From NCBI RefSeq assembly GCF_013415325.1, contig NZ_JACBYE010000002.1:109169-173168 (forward strand): a DNA stretch of 64,000 nucleotides. The letters run 5' to 3'. Shown piece after piece: positions 1 to 7,067 of this stretch (positions are counted from its first letter, which is position 1; every line of letters starts with the position of its first letter). The position numbers were made by a program, and so were the translations under genes. The notes under the pieces were generated by a model. That model was not told the DNA's origin and made no database searches. It saw only the letters and a list, made by a program, of their open reading frames with translations. The DNA is from Sanguibacter inulinus. GTDB lineage: Bacteria; Actinomycetota; Actinomycetes; Actinomycetales; Cellulomonadaceae.

Positions 1-220
1 GGAGCATCGACATGAGGCTCACGACGTTGGCACCTGTGCCGTTGAAGACGGGGTAGGCGAGCGCCTGCTGGCCGAAGTGACGCTGGACGACCTCTCCCAG
101 GCGCGTGGTCCACGGGTCGGCGCCGTAGGCCCGGGCGTGCCCCGCCCCGACGTCGGCGAGGGCCGCGAGGACCTCGGGGTGGGCACCGGCATAGTTGTCA
201 GAGGCGAAGGTTGGCTGCAC
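1..220 (-). CDS. ltaE: Low-specificity L-threonine aldolase, N-terminal part
   Basis: The minus strand reads a PLP-dependent aldolase N-terminus that runs off the left edge of the window. About 73 residues are visible, with FASDNYAGAHPEVLAAL near the start, then GADPWTTRLGE and PVFNGTGANVVSLMS; these are the substrate and cofactor-pocket segments of the threonine aldolase / beta-eliminating lyase family. The enzyme cleaves L-threonine or allo-threonine to glycine and acetaldehyde in the cytoplasm. I chose GTG at 220 because AAGGTGG lies six bases upstream; another GTG lies four codons earlier. The PLP lysine is outside the window. Confidence 0.85.
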   Translation of the reverse strand, partial: MQPTFASDNYAGAHPEVLAALADVGAGHARAYGADPWTTRLGEVVQRHFGQQALAYPVFNGTGANVVSLMSML

Positions 221-310
221 GTCGACCACCTTACGTCGCAGGTCCGACGCGTCGCGGGGACCCTGTGGACAGCTGCGGAGGGTGTCGGAGGGCTGGGGTT
301 GAATGGCCTC

Positions 311-547
311 ATGGCCACGTATCTCGCCCGCATCACGGTCCATGACGAGCTCGACCTGGAGTCGATCCTCGGCATGGCCGACGCCCTCGGTGCCGTCGGC
401 ACACCTGGCGTCACCGAGACCGCGACGGTCTTCGAGGTCCCCGGGGAGGCACCTGACGCCGGCGTCGCCACGGTGGCGGCCGCCCAGCACGCCGCCGAGG
501 TGCTCGACGGCTTCGAGTACGAGGTGCTCGTCCTCGAGATCTACTGA
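311..547 (+). CDS. Small conserved-looking protein of unknown function (78 aa)
   Basis: This is an acidic 78-residue protein beginning MATYLARITVHDELDLESI and ending in EVLVLEIY. It has no signal peptide or membrane segment, and I do not recognise a family. A hydrophobic core pattern at both ends with an Ala/Gly/Pro-rich middle suggests a small alpha/beta fold. The ATG at 311 follows TTGAAT by six bases, matching the leaderless layout of other genes here. It lies divergent from the threonine aldolase and just upstream of the AEC transporter on the same strand. Codon use fits a real gene, but the function is unknown. Confidence 0.55.
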   Translation: MATYLARITVHDELDLESILGMADALGAVGTPGVTETATVFEVPGEAPDAGVATVAAAQHAAEVLDGFEYEVLVLEIY

Positions 548-596
548 CGGCCGGACCGGCGCACGGGGAGGCGTCTGGAGCAGGCAGGATAGACGG

Positions 597-1517
597 GTGC
601 TCGGAGTCCTCACAGGTTTTGCCATCATCGCCGCGATCATCGCCGTGGGGTACGTCGTGGGACGGATCGGGCTGCTCGGCCCTGACGCCCGGCCCATCCT
701 CGCCCGGCTCGTCTTCTTCGTGCTGGCGCCGAGCCTGCTGTTCACGATCTTGGCCGACGCCGAGGTGGGTCAGCTCTTCTCGCCCCTCCTGGTCGTCTCG
801 CTGCTGGCAGCCGCGACGAGCTTCGCCGTCTACGGGCTCGTCGCCCGGCTGCTCTGGCACCGCGGTGTGGCGGAGACCGTCATCGGCGCACTCTCGGCCG
901 GGTACGTCAACGGCAACAACATCGGGATCCCCGTCGCGGTCTACGTGCTCGGAGACCCCGCCTACGTGGCCCCGGTCATCCTTGTGCAGCTGCTCCTCTT
1001 CGCACCGCTCGGGCTCGCGGTGCTCGACGCCGCACAGCAGGGGCGGGTGAGCGTCGGACGGCTCGCGACAGGACCGCTGCGCAACCCGATCATCATCGGC
1101 TCGGCCCTCGGGCTGCTCGTCGCCCTGCTCGACGTGACGCCGCCCGAGGCGTTCATGGAGCCGTTCCGGATCATCGGGGGCGCCGCTGTGCCGCTCATGC
1201 TGCTGTCCTACGGGATCTCGCTGCACGGCCAGAGGGTCCTCGAGCAGGGGTCGGACCGCCGGGACGCCGTGCTCGCCTCGGCGATCAAGCTCCTCCTCAT
1301 GCCTGCCGTCGCCTGGACCGCCGGGGTGCTGCTCTTCGACCTCGACCACCAGGAGCTCTTCGTGGTCGTGGCCCTCGCCGCGCTCCCCACTGCGCAGAAC
1401 GTGTTCAACTACGCCCAGCGGTACAGGCGCGGCGAGACCCTCGCGCGCGACGCGATCTTCGTGACGACCATCGGCTCCCTGCCGGTCCTGCTCGGGGTCG
1501 CGGCGGTCCTGCGCTGA
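597..1517 (+). CDS. AEC (auxin efflux carrier) family transporter
   Basis: This is a 306-residue integral membrane protein with about ten hydrophobic segments in the two-half layout of the Mem_trans family. Visible family features are the opening helix with VGYVVGRIGLLGPDARPILA, a central polar GYVNGNNIGIPVAVYVLGD motif containing the conserved Asn/Gly/Pro crossover residues, and a matching C-terminal ALPTAQNVFNYA. Bacterial members export or import small organic acids or amino acids; the substrate here cannot be read from sequence. The GTG start at 597 sits six bases after CAGGAT, consistent with a leaderless transcript, and there is no Shine-Dalgarno sequence. Confidence 0.85.
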   Translation: MLGVLTGFAIIAAIIAVGYVVGRIGLLGPDARPILARLVFFVLAPSLLFTILADAEVGQLFSPLLVVSLLAAATSFAVYGLVARLLWHRGVAETVIGALSAGYVNGNNIGIPVAVYVLGDPAYVAPVILVQLLLFAPLGLAVLDAAQQGRVSVGRLATGPLRNPIIIGSALGLLVALLDVTPPEAFMEPFRIIGGAAVPLMLLSYGISLHGQRVLEQGSDRRDAVLASAIKLLLMPAVAWTAGVLLFDLDHQELFVVVALAALPTAQNVFNYAQRYRRGETLARDAIFVTTIGSLPVLLGVAAVLR

Positions 1518-1659
1518 GCGGGCGCCCTGGGCTGACCGTGCGGTCCGCTCTGACCAGGGGGGCCGCACCGACCAGACGGATCAGTCCAGCTGGCTCGGAC
1601 CAGACGGCCCAGCCAGCTGGTCTGAGCAGACAGCTCAGCCAACCGGCTCAGCCGACGGC
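1518..1659. repeat. Intergenic degenerate repeats and possible terminator between convergent genes
   Basis: The gap between the AEC gene and convergent mgtE contains a GTGCGG/CCGCAC inverted pair (about 1537-1567). It is followed by several degenerate copies of a CAGCTGG / CAGACGG-type unit, including CCAGCTGG and repeated GGCTCAGCC words. Some copies can pair (ACCAG with CTGGT), so the tract may end transcription from either side. No coding potential is evident. Confidence 0.4.
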
Positions 1660-3033
1660 TCAGCCCAGCTGGTCGATGACCACGCGGGCGATCGAGAAGT
1701 AGATGATGAGCCCGGTCCCGTCGATCACCGTGGTGATGAGCGGCCCCGACACGACCGCGGGGTCGATCCCGACCTTCTTGATGACCAGCGGCAGGACCGA
1801 CGCGACGAGCGAGGTCCACAGGACGATCGCGACCACGGAGAGCGAGACCGTCAGCGCGACGTCGGTCCCCACCCCCTGCACGAGCGCCCGGACCCACGCG
1901 ACCGAGGCGACAGTCGCCGCGATGAGGACCCCCGTCGCCATCTCCTTGCGGACCACCCGGAACATGTCGCGCATGCGGACCTGCCCCATGGCCATCGCGC
2001 GGATCAGCGTCGTGGTGATCTGCGTGCCGGTGTTGCCCCCGGTGCCGATGAGCAGCGGCACGAAGAACATCAGCGCGACGACGCCCTCGAGCTCGCTCTC
2101 GAAGTGCTCCATGACCGTCCCGGTATACATGGCGGCGAGGAAGAGCATGAGCAGCCAGGTGATGCGCTTGCGGAACAGGCGCAGCGGCGAGGCCCGCAGG
2201 TACGGCACCTCGAGGGGGGACGAGCCTCCCTGACGCTCGGCGTCCTCGGTCATCTCCTGGTCGAGGATGTCGACGACGTCCTCGACGGAGATCACCCCGA
2301 CGAGCTCGCCCTCGTGGACGACGGGGATGCCCGAGAGGTCGTGCTCGGTGAGCAGCCGCGCCGCGACCTCCTGGTCGGCGAGCGCACCGACGGACACGAC
2401 GTCGGTGTCCATGAGGTCGCCGATGACCACCCCTGGCTCGGCGAGCACGAGGTCGAGGTAGGAGACGACCCCGACGAGCCTGTGGTCGGGAAGGGCGGTG
2501 ACGAGCACCTCGTCGTTGTCCAGGGTCGCGGTCCGGGCCTGGTCACGGATGGTCTCGACGGCCTCGGCGACGGTCATCGTCTGGGTGACCGAGACGACCG
2601 TGGGGTCCATCCGCGAGCCTGCGCTGTCGTCGGGCCAGGCCAGCAGCCCGCGCAGCGTCGCCGACCGGACGGCTCCGGTGCGGTCGAGGACGTCGCGGCG
2701 CTCGTCGGCAGGGAGCCTGCGCAGGATCTCGGCCGACCTGTCGTGGTCGAGGGAGTCGAGGAGCCCGGCGCCGACGGCCGGGGACAAGACGCTCAGGACT
2801 GTGACGACGGAGCTGGTGTCGATCGAGTCGAAGAGCTCGCGGGACGTCTCCGGGGTGAGGAGGGCCACGAGGCGGCGGACCTCAGCGTCGGTGAGGTCGT
2901 CGACCTGCTCGGTCCGGTCCCACGACCCGGCGACGTCACGCAGCCACGTCTGGACGGCGGCGTCGGTCGAGGCGACGAGGACGTCGCGCAGGTCGGTCGT
3001 GGTGCGGGGGGTGGGGGTGGTGTTCTGGCGCAC
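1660..3033 (-). CDS. mgtE: MgtE-type magnesium transporter
   Basis: This 457-residue protein has the full MgtE architecture: an alpha-helical N domain (about 30-125) with the LDSLDHDRSAEILRRLPADE stretch, a tandem CBS pair (about 130-250) with the linking motif HDLSGIPVVHEGELVGVI, and five C-terminal membrane segments (about 285-457). The pore signature PLLIGTGGNTGTQ and the last-helix motif GPLITTVIDGTGLIIYF are both present. MgtE is a homodimeric Mg2+-selective channel gated by Mg2+ binding to the cytosolic N and CBS domains. The GTG start has GGAG eight bases upstream. A long leader carrying a small ORF and a large hairpin precedes it, suggesting control beyond simple transcription initiation. 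Confidence 0.95.
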   Translation of the reverse strand: MRQNTTPTPRTTTDLRDVLVASTDAAVQTWLRDVAGSWDRTEQVDDLTDAEVRRLVALLTPETSRELFDSIDTSSVVTVLSVLSPAVGAGLLDSLDHDRSAEILRRLPADERRDVLDRTGAVRSATLRGLLAWPDDSAGSRMDPTVVSVTQTMTVAEAVETIRDQARTATLDNDEVLVTALPDHRLVGVVSYLDLVLAEPGVVIGDLMDTDVVSVGALADQEVAARLLTEHDLSGIPVVHEGELVGVISVEDVVDILDQEMTEDAERQGGSSPLEVPYLRASPLRLFRKRITWLLMLFLAAMYTGTVMEHFESELEGVVALMFFVPLLIGTGGNTGTQITTTLIRAMAMGQVRMRDMFRVVRKEMATGVLIAATVASVAWVRALVQGVGTDVALTVSLSVVAIVLWTSLVASVLPLVIKKVGIDPAVVSGPLITTVIDGTGLIIYFSIARVVIDQLG

Positions 3034-3299
3034 TGGGGCACTCCACTTCGGGTGGGGCCACCGGCGGGTCGTCTGGGCACGTCAGCCGCTGTGCCGCCAG
3101 CGCCCGGGGAGGGCGTGGACGTCAGGGCAGCTCACGCGCGGCAGAGGAAGGTCGCTCGGCGGCGCGGGTGGTGTGGACGACGGGCTCCGCGCGCAAGACT
3201 CAGGAGACTCGGTGGTCTCAGGGGTCTCTCGCGCGGTGCTCACGTGTCAGGCGCCAGTGCTGGGCTGCCCGCGCCTCTCGGCGGGGAGGTCAGAAGCTG
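3034..3299 (-). promoter_or_regulatory. Structured mgtE leader with large hairpin
   Basis: This is a 266-base untranslated stretch between the small leader ORF and mgtE. At 3189-3234 it holds a nested stem-loop: outer arms GCGCGCAAGAC and GTCTCTCGCGC (9 of 11 paired) surround an inner GAGAC/GTCTC hairpin. No T-run follows, so a classical intrinsic terminator is not obvious; a Rho-dependent or ribosome-access switch would fit better. I looked for the conserved M-box (ykoK) core and did not recognise it. A regulatory role is inferred from the position, the length and the leader ORF. Confidence 0.4.
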
Positions 3300-3371
3300 T
3301 CAGGGCCGCAGATCGCCTGGGAGCACCGACGCCATGGATAGGTCGCTCGGACTGCAACTCGCTGGCTCCAT
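3300..3371 (-). CDS. Candidate mgtE leader peptide (23 aa)
   Basis: A 24-codon ORF (ATG at 3371, TGA at 3300) begins MEPASC and ends LPGDLRP. It has one of the strongest ribosome-binding sites in the window, GAGGAGGTGACGACC directly before ATG. Four of the 23 residues are proline, with acidic residues beside them (EP, PSD, PGD). Runs of this kind slow or destabilise ribosomes at low Mg2+ in the known enterobacterial leader peptides of mgt genes. It has the same orientation as mgtE and lies 266 bases upstream of it. Translation and regulatory function are inferred. A possible -10 (TAGGGT, 3470-3475 on the minus strand) lies about 100 bases upstream. Confidence 0.5.
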   Translation of the reverse strand: MEPASCSPSDLSMASVLPGDLRP

Positions 3372-3490
3372 GGTCGTCACCTCCTCAGGTCGGTCCCCGG
3401 GTGCGGTGGTGCGTGCACGTGCTGGCAGGCACCTGTCGGCGCGGCTGTGCGCGCTGCGGGGATGCCTCCACCCTATGCCAGGTCCGTCGG

Positions 3491-3526
3491 GGCCGGGGGT
3501 GACGGTCCTCACCGCCACCCCCGGCC
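3491..3526 (-). terminator. Intrinsic-type hairpin downstream of the Cthe_2159-like gene
   Basis: Perfect 11-base arms GGCCGGGGGTG (3491-3501) and CACCCCCGGCC (3516-3526) enclose a 14-base loop just after the stop of the minus-strand lipoprotein gene. Such GC-rich hairpins without a T-tract are common actinobacterial terminators. It separates that gene from the mgtE leader transcript. Confidence 0.65.
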
Positions 3527-3547
3527 CCGGTGCCGGCACCGTGGGCC

Positions 3548-5365
3548 TCAGACGGTGACGCTCCCCGCGTCGGTGCTGCCCGAGAGGGTCCCGCCCAGCA
3601 CCAGCCCGTCGACCTCGTCGCCCGAGACCGTCCCTCCGGAGGTGATCGTGTAGGTGGCACCGGCGACCAGGTCGGGTGTCGAGAAGACGACGGTCTGGAA
3701 GCTCTTCGCCGGCGTGTAGGAGGCGACGACGGTCCCGTCCTCGGCGACGAGGCTCACCGTCGTCCCGGCGGGCTGGGCCGCGTCGAAGACCACCATGGTC
3801 GACGCCTGCGGTGACGACGCCGCCGGGGACACCGCCATGCCGGCACTGCCCGCCGCGACGAGGACTCCCCCGCTCACCTCGACACCGCTGTTCGCGTCGA
3901 TCGCCCCGTTGCCGCCGTCCGTGGGACCGTCGACCGTCGTGGTGCCCCCGGTGATGCTGATCGACCCGTTCGAGTCCAGACCGTCACCGCCCGCGTCGAC
4001 CGTCAGCGTGCCGCCCGAGACGAGCAAGAAGGTCTCGGCGTCGGCCGTGAAGGTCTCCTCGCCGCCCATCCCGCCTCCGCCGCCCATCCCTGCGGGGCCG
4101 CCGGTGCCCGACGAGTCCGCCCCGCCGGAGACGTTGATGCCGTCGTCGGTGGCGGTGACGTCGAGGTCTCCGCCGCTCAGCGTGATGCTCGCGGCCTCGA
4201 GACCCTCGTAGGAGGCCCGGACCACGACAGTGCCCGCCGAGACTGTCAGCGCACCATCTGCGTGGACGCCGTCGTCGCCGCTCGCGAGGGTGAGCGCCCC
4301 GCCCGAGACGGCGACCTGCCCGTCGGAGTGCAGGGCGTCGTCGGCGGAGTCGACGTCCACGGTGCCACCCGAGAGGCGGACGCTCGCCGTGCCCTTGATC
4401 CCCTTCGACGACACGTCGGCGAGTACGGTCCCGGTGCTCCCACCGGCCGCGACGATGCTGAGCGTCCCGCCGGAGACGATCGCGTGGGTCTCGGCCTGTA
4501 TGCCGTCACCGTCTGTCGTGAGGTCGAGGGTGCCGCCGCTGACCGACACGTAGCCGAGCGTCGTGTCGTCGACGTTCGTGGACTTCAGCCCGTCGCCGCC
4601 CGCCGTGGCGGTGATCGTGGGGCTCGAGAGCTCGCTGTCCTTGACCACGACGTAGTCCTTGCCGCGGACGGCGTCGTCGGTCGCGGTGACGGTGAGGTCG
4701 CCGCCGGAGATCACGAGACCGTCCTTGCTGACGATGCCGTCGCCCGCACTCGCGTCGACGCTCAGCGCACCGGTCCCCGTGATCGTCAGGTCGGCTGTCG
4801 AGAAGATCGCACCGTCGGGCTCGTCGGTCGCGCTGTCGGGGTACACGTAGGTGTCGGCGTCAGAGACGCTGTTGATCGAGCCCTCGGCGAGGACGATCAT
4901 CGCCTTGCCCGCGTCGGTGATCACGACAGGCGCGGACGTCGAGCGGGCGATGTCGACGCCGTCGAAGACCAGCCGGACCACGCCGTCGTCCGCGGAGTCC
5001 ACGACGACCTGCCCGTCGGTGAGCTCACCCGAGAGCCTGTAGGTGCCCGAGGCCGTGATCGTCACGGTGCTGCCGTCGACCACGACGGCGGCGCTGTCAG
5101 AGCTCGCGGTGTCACCGTCGAGCGAGACGGCGATCTCGGCGCTGGTGTCCCACTCGTAGTCCGAGGCCTCGTCGTGGTCACCCGCGACGTCACCCGTCGC
5201 GTCGGCGACGGTCGTCGCGACGGTCTCCGTCTCGGCGCTGCTGGTGCTGCTGGTCGAGCCTGGCGACTCTGTCGACGTCCCGGCTGTGCTCGTGGGTGAG
5301 CACCCGGCGACCAGGGCGAGGGCGAGCAGGGGGGCGAGGGCGGTGAGGCGGGCGGGACGTCGCAC
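3548..5365 (-). CDS. Cthe_2159-like carbohydrate-binding domain lipoprotein
   Basis: This secreted lipoprotein has a short basic N-terminus, a hydrophobic segment and the lipobox LVAGC (Cys22 from the start used). A Ser/Thr-rich linker follows, then a long repetitive beta-helix-like domain. The repeats carry recurring SGGTL, TATDDAV, GGDGLKS, SADDALHSDG and TDDGINVSGG motifs, typical of the Cthe_2159 polysaccharide-binding family (pfam14262). A glycine- and methionine-rich insert (GMGGGGGMGGEE) interrupts the repeats. Characterised members bind cellulose or acidic polysaccharide with Ca2+. GTG at 5365 is preferred because GGAG precedes it by seven bases and it gives a compact signal peptide; GTG at 5401 adds 12 residues. 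No VTC polyphosphate polymerase partner is adjacent. Confidence 0.8.
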   Translation of the reverse strand: MRRPARLTALAPLLALALVAGCSPTSTAGTSTESPGSTSSTSSAETETVATTVADATGDVAGDHDEASDYEWDTSAEIAVSLDGDTASSDSAAVVVDGSTVTITASGTYRLSGELTDGQVVVDSADDGVVRLVFDGVDIARSTSAPVVITDAGKAMIVLAEGSINSVSDADTYVYPDSATDEPDGAIFSTADLTITGTGALSVDASAGDGIVSKDGLVISGGDLTVTATDDAVRGKDYVVVKDSELSSPTITATAGGDGLKSTNVDDTTLGYVSVSGGTLDLTTDGDGIQAETHAIVSGGTLSIVAAGGSTGTVLADVSSKGIKGTASVRLSGGTVDVDSADDALHSDGQVAVSGGALTLASGDDGVHADGALTVSAGTVVVRASYEGLEAASITLSGGDLDVTATDDGINVSGGADSSGTGGPAGMGGGGGMGGEETFTADAETFLLVSGGTLTVDAGGDGLDSNGSISITGGTTTVDGPTDGGNGAIDANSGVEVSGGVLVAAGSAGMAVSPAASSPQASTMVVFDAAQPAGTTVSLVAEDGTVVASYTPAKSFQTVVFSTPDLVAGATYTITSGGTVSGDEVDGLVLGGTLSGSTDAGSVTV

Positions 5366-5462
5366 GGTGGGCTCCAGGTGTCTGTCGGTCGGTGTCGACA
5401 CCAGTTCTACGGAGCGGGTCTATGGCACCCGTGGGCCGTGGCTGTGCGGCGGCTGTGGAGCG

Positions 5463-6977
5463 TCAGGCGGAGACGCGTGCGCGGGCCGTCCGGCGTCGGG
5501 CGACCGCGTAGGCGACGCCCAGCAGCGCGATCCACCCGACACCCACGACGAGCGAGACCCGCGTCGCCTCGGTCACGCCGAGCATGACGACGACCCCGAC
5601 CATGAAGACGATCGCGAGGACCGGGGCGACGGGCCAGAACGGCACGGGGAACTCCGACGGTCCCAGCTCGCCGCGGGCGATCTTGCGGCGCATCGAGACG
5701 TGGGACGCGAGGATCATCAGCCACACCCACACCGTCGCGAAGGTGGCGAGGGAGGCGATGACGAGGAACACGTCGTCGGGCACGAGGGCGTTGAGGACCA
5801 CCCCGACGGTGAGAGTCGCGGCCATGAGCACCACGGTCATCCACGGGACGCCGTTCTTCGACACCTTGCCGAAGGACGCTGGCGCGTTGCCCGTCCTGGA
5901 CAGCCCGAAGAGCATCCTGCCGGCGCTGTACACGTCGCTGTTGATCGCGGACAGCGCTGCGGTGATGACCACGGCGTTGAGGATGTGCGCGGCCGCGGGG
6001 ATGCCGAGACCGTCGAAGATCTGCACGAAGGGGCTGCCGTCGTCGCCGATCGTGTCCCACGGGGAGAGCATCATGAGGATCGCGAGCGTGAAGACGTAGA
6101 ACACGAGGATGCGCACGGGCACGGTGTTGATCGCTCGCGGCACCACCTGGGCCGGACGGTCGGCCTCGCCGGCCGAGATGCCGATGGTCTCGATCCCCCC
6201 GAAGGCGAACATCACGACGGTGAAGCAGGCGAGGAACCCGCCGAGGCCGTTCGGGAAGAACCCGCCGTGGTCGACGAGGTTCGAGGCGCCGACCTGCGCG
6301 TCGTCGGCGAGCGAGAAGCCGAAGACGACGATCAGCGCACCGCCGACGATCATCGCGACGATCGCCACCACCTTGACGAGGGACAACCAGAACTCGACCT
6401 CGCCGAAGACCGAGACCTTGAGCAGGTTGATCGCGGCGATGACGCAGATGATCGCCGCGACCCACGTCCACCGCGGGACGTCGGGGAACCAGAAGCCCAT
6501 GTAGATGCCGAAGGCCGTCACGTCGGCGATCGCGACGATCGCCATCTCGAAGGCGAAGGTCCACCCCGTGACGTAGCCGGCGAAGCGCCCGAGATAGGTG
6601 TGCGCATACTCGCCGAAGGAGCCGGAGACGGGGTTGCGGACGGTCATCTCGCCGAGGGCGCGCATGACGACGAAGACCGCCATACCTCCGAGGAGGTATG
6701 CCAGCAGCACGCTCGGTCCGGCCTGCTGGACAGCGCTCGCTGACCCGTAGAAGAGCCCGGTGCCGATGGCCGAACCCAGTGCGATGAACCGGATGTGCCG
6801 CGCCTTGAGCCCGCGCCGCAGGGTCGGGGCTGCTGCTCGCTCCGCCGACGGGTCGACGGGGTCCGGGACCACCGCGTGGTCGGGAGCGTCTGCCGGACGA
6901 GCAGCACCCGCGGCGTGCGACGGGCCAGGCTCGGGTGCGAAGGGGGTGGACGGAGCATCGGGAAGGTCGTTCGGCAC
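5463..6977 (-). CDS. AAT-family amino acid permease (APC superfamily)
   Basis: This 504-residue permease has a roughly 55-residue Pro/Ala-rich cytoplasmic N-terminus followed by twelve hydrophobic segments. The first membrane helix has the family motif [17 protein letters not shown], followed by [12 protein letters not shown] and [30 protein letters not shown] and [17 protein letters not shown] are also typical of proline/aromatic/GABA-type AAT transporters. It would import an amino acid with H+; the specific substrate is not determinable. The GTG start has only a weak AAGG upstream. A -10-like TAGAAT at 7036-7041 (minus strand) suggests its own promoter inside the gap to the helicase gene. 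Confidence 0.85.
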   Translation of the reverse strand: MPNDLPDAPSTPFAPEPGPSHAAGAARPADAPDHAVVPDPVDPSAERAAAPTLRRGLKARHIRFIALGSAIGTGLFYGSASAVQQAGPSVLLAYLLGGMAVFVVMRALGEMTVRNPVSGSFGEYAHTYLGRFAGYVTGWTFAFEMAIVAIADVTAFGIYMGFWFPDVPRWTWVAAIICVIAAINLLKVSVFGEVEFWLSLVKVVAIVAMIVGGALIVVFGFSLADDAQVGASNLVDHGGFFPNGLGGFLACFTVVMFAFGGIETIGISAGEADRPAQVVPRAINTVPVRILVFYVFTLAILMMLSPWDTIGDDGSPFVQIFDGLGIPAAAHILNAVVITAALSAINSDVYSAGRMLFGLSRTGNAPASFGKVSKNGVPWMTVVLMAATLTVGVVLNALVPDDVFLVIASLATFATVWVWLMILASHVSMRRKIARGELGPSEFPVPFWPVAPVLAIVFMVGVVVMLGVTEATRVSLVVGVGWIALLGVAYAVARRRTARARVSA

Positions 6978-7035
6978 GTCGAGAAGGCCTTGTCTGCGCA
7001 GGGGGGGCGGCCGTCCGATCGGGTGGCGCCGGCCG

Positions 7036-7041
7036 ATTCTA
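7036..7041 (-). promoter_or_regulatory. Candidate -10 element for the AAT permease
   Basis: TAGAAT on the minus strand would place a start site near 7029, about 50 bases before the permease GTG. No convincing -35 was found at the expected distance. Confidence 0.35.
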
Positions 7042-7067
7042 CGTCCGTACCGGGCAGAGGTGACAGA

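Noticed and set aside
303..596. A 5' extension of the AEC transporter back to ATG 303
   Set aside because: The upstream residues are Arg/Ser-rich shadow sequence of the 78-residue gene at 311-547 in another frame. The transporter's first helix begins directly after GTG 597.
3034..3475. An M-box (ykoK) Mg2+ riboswitch upstream of mgtE
   Set aside because: The region is the right length, but I could not identify the conserved M-box core on the minus strand. The leader ORF plus hairpin is reported instead.
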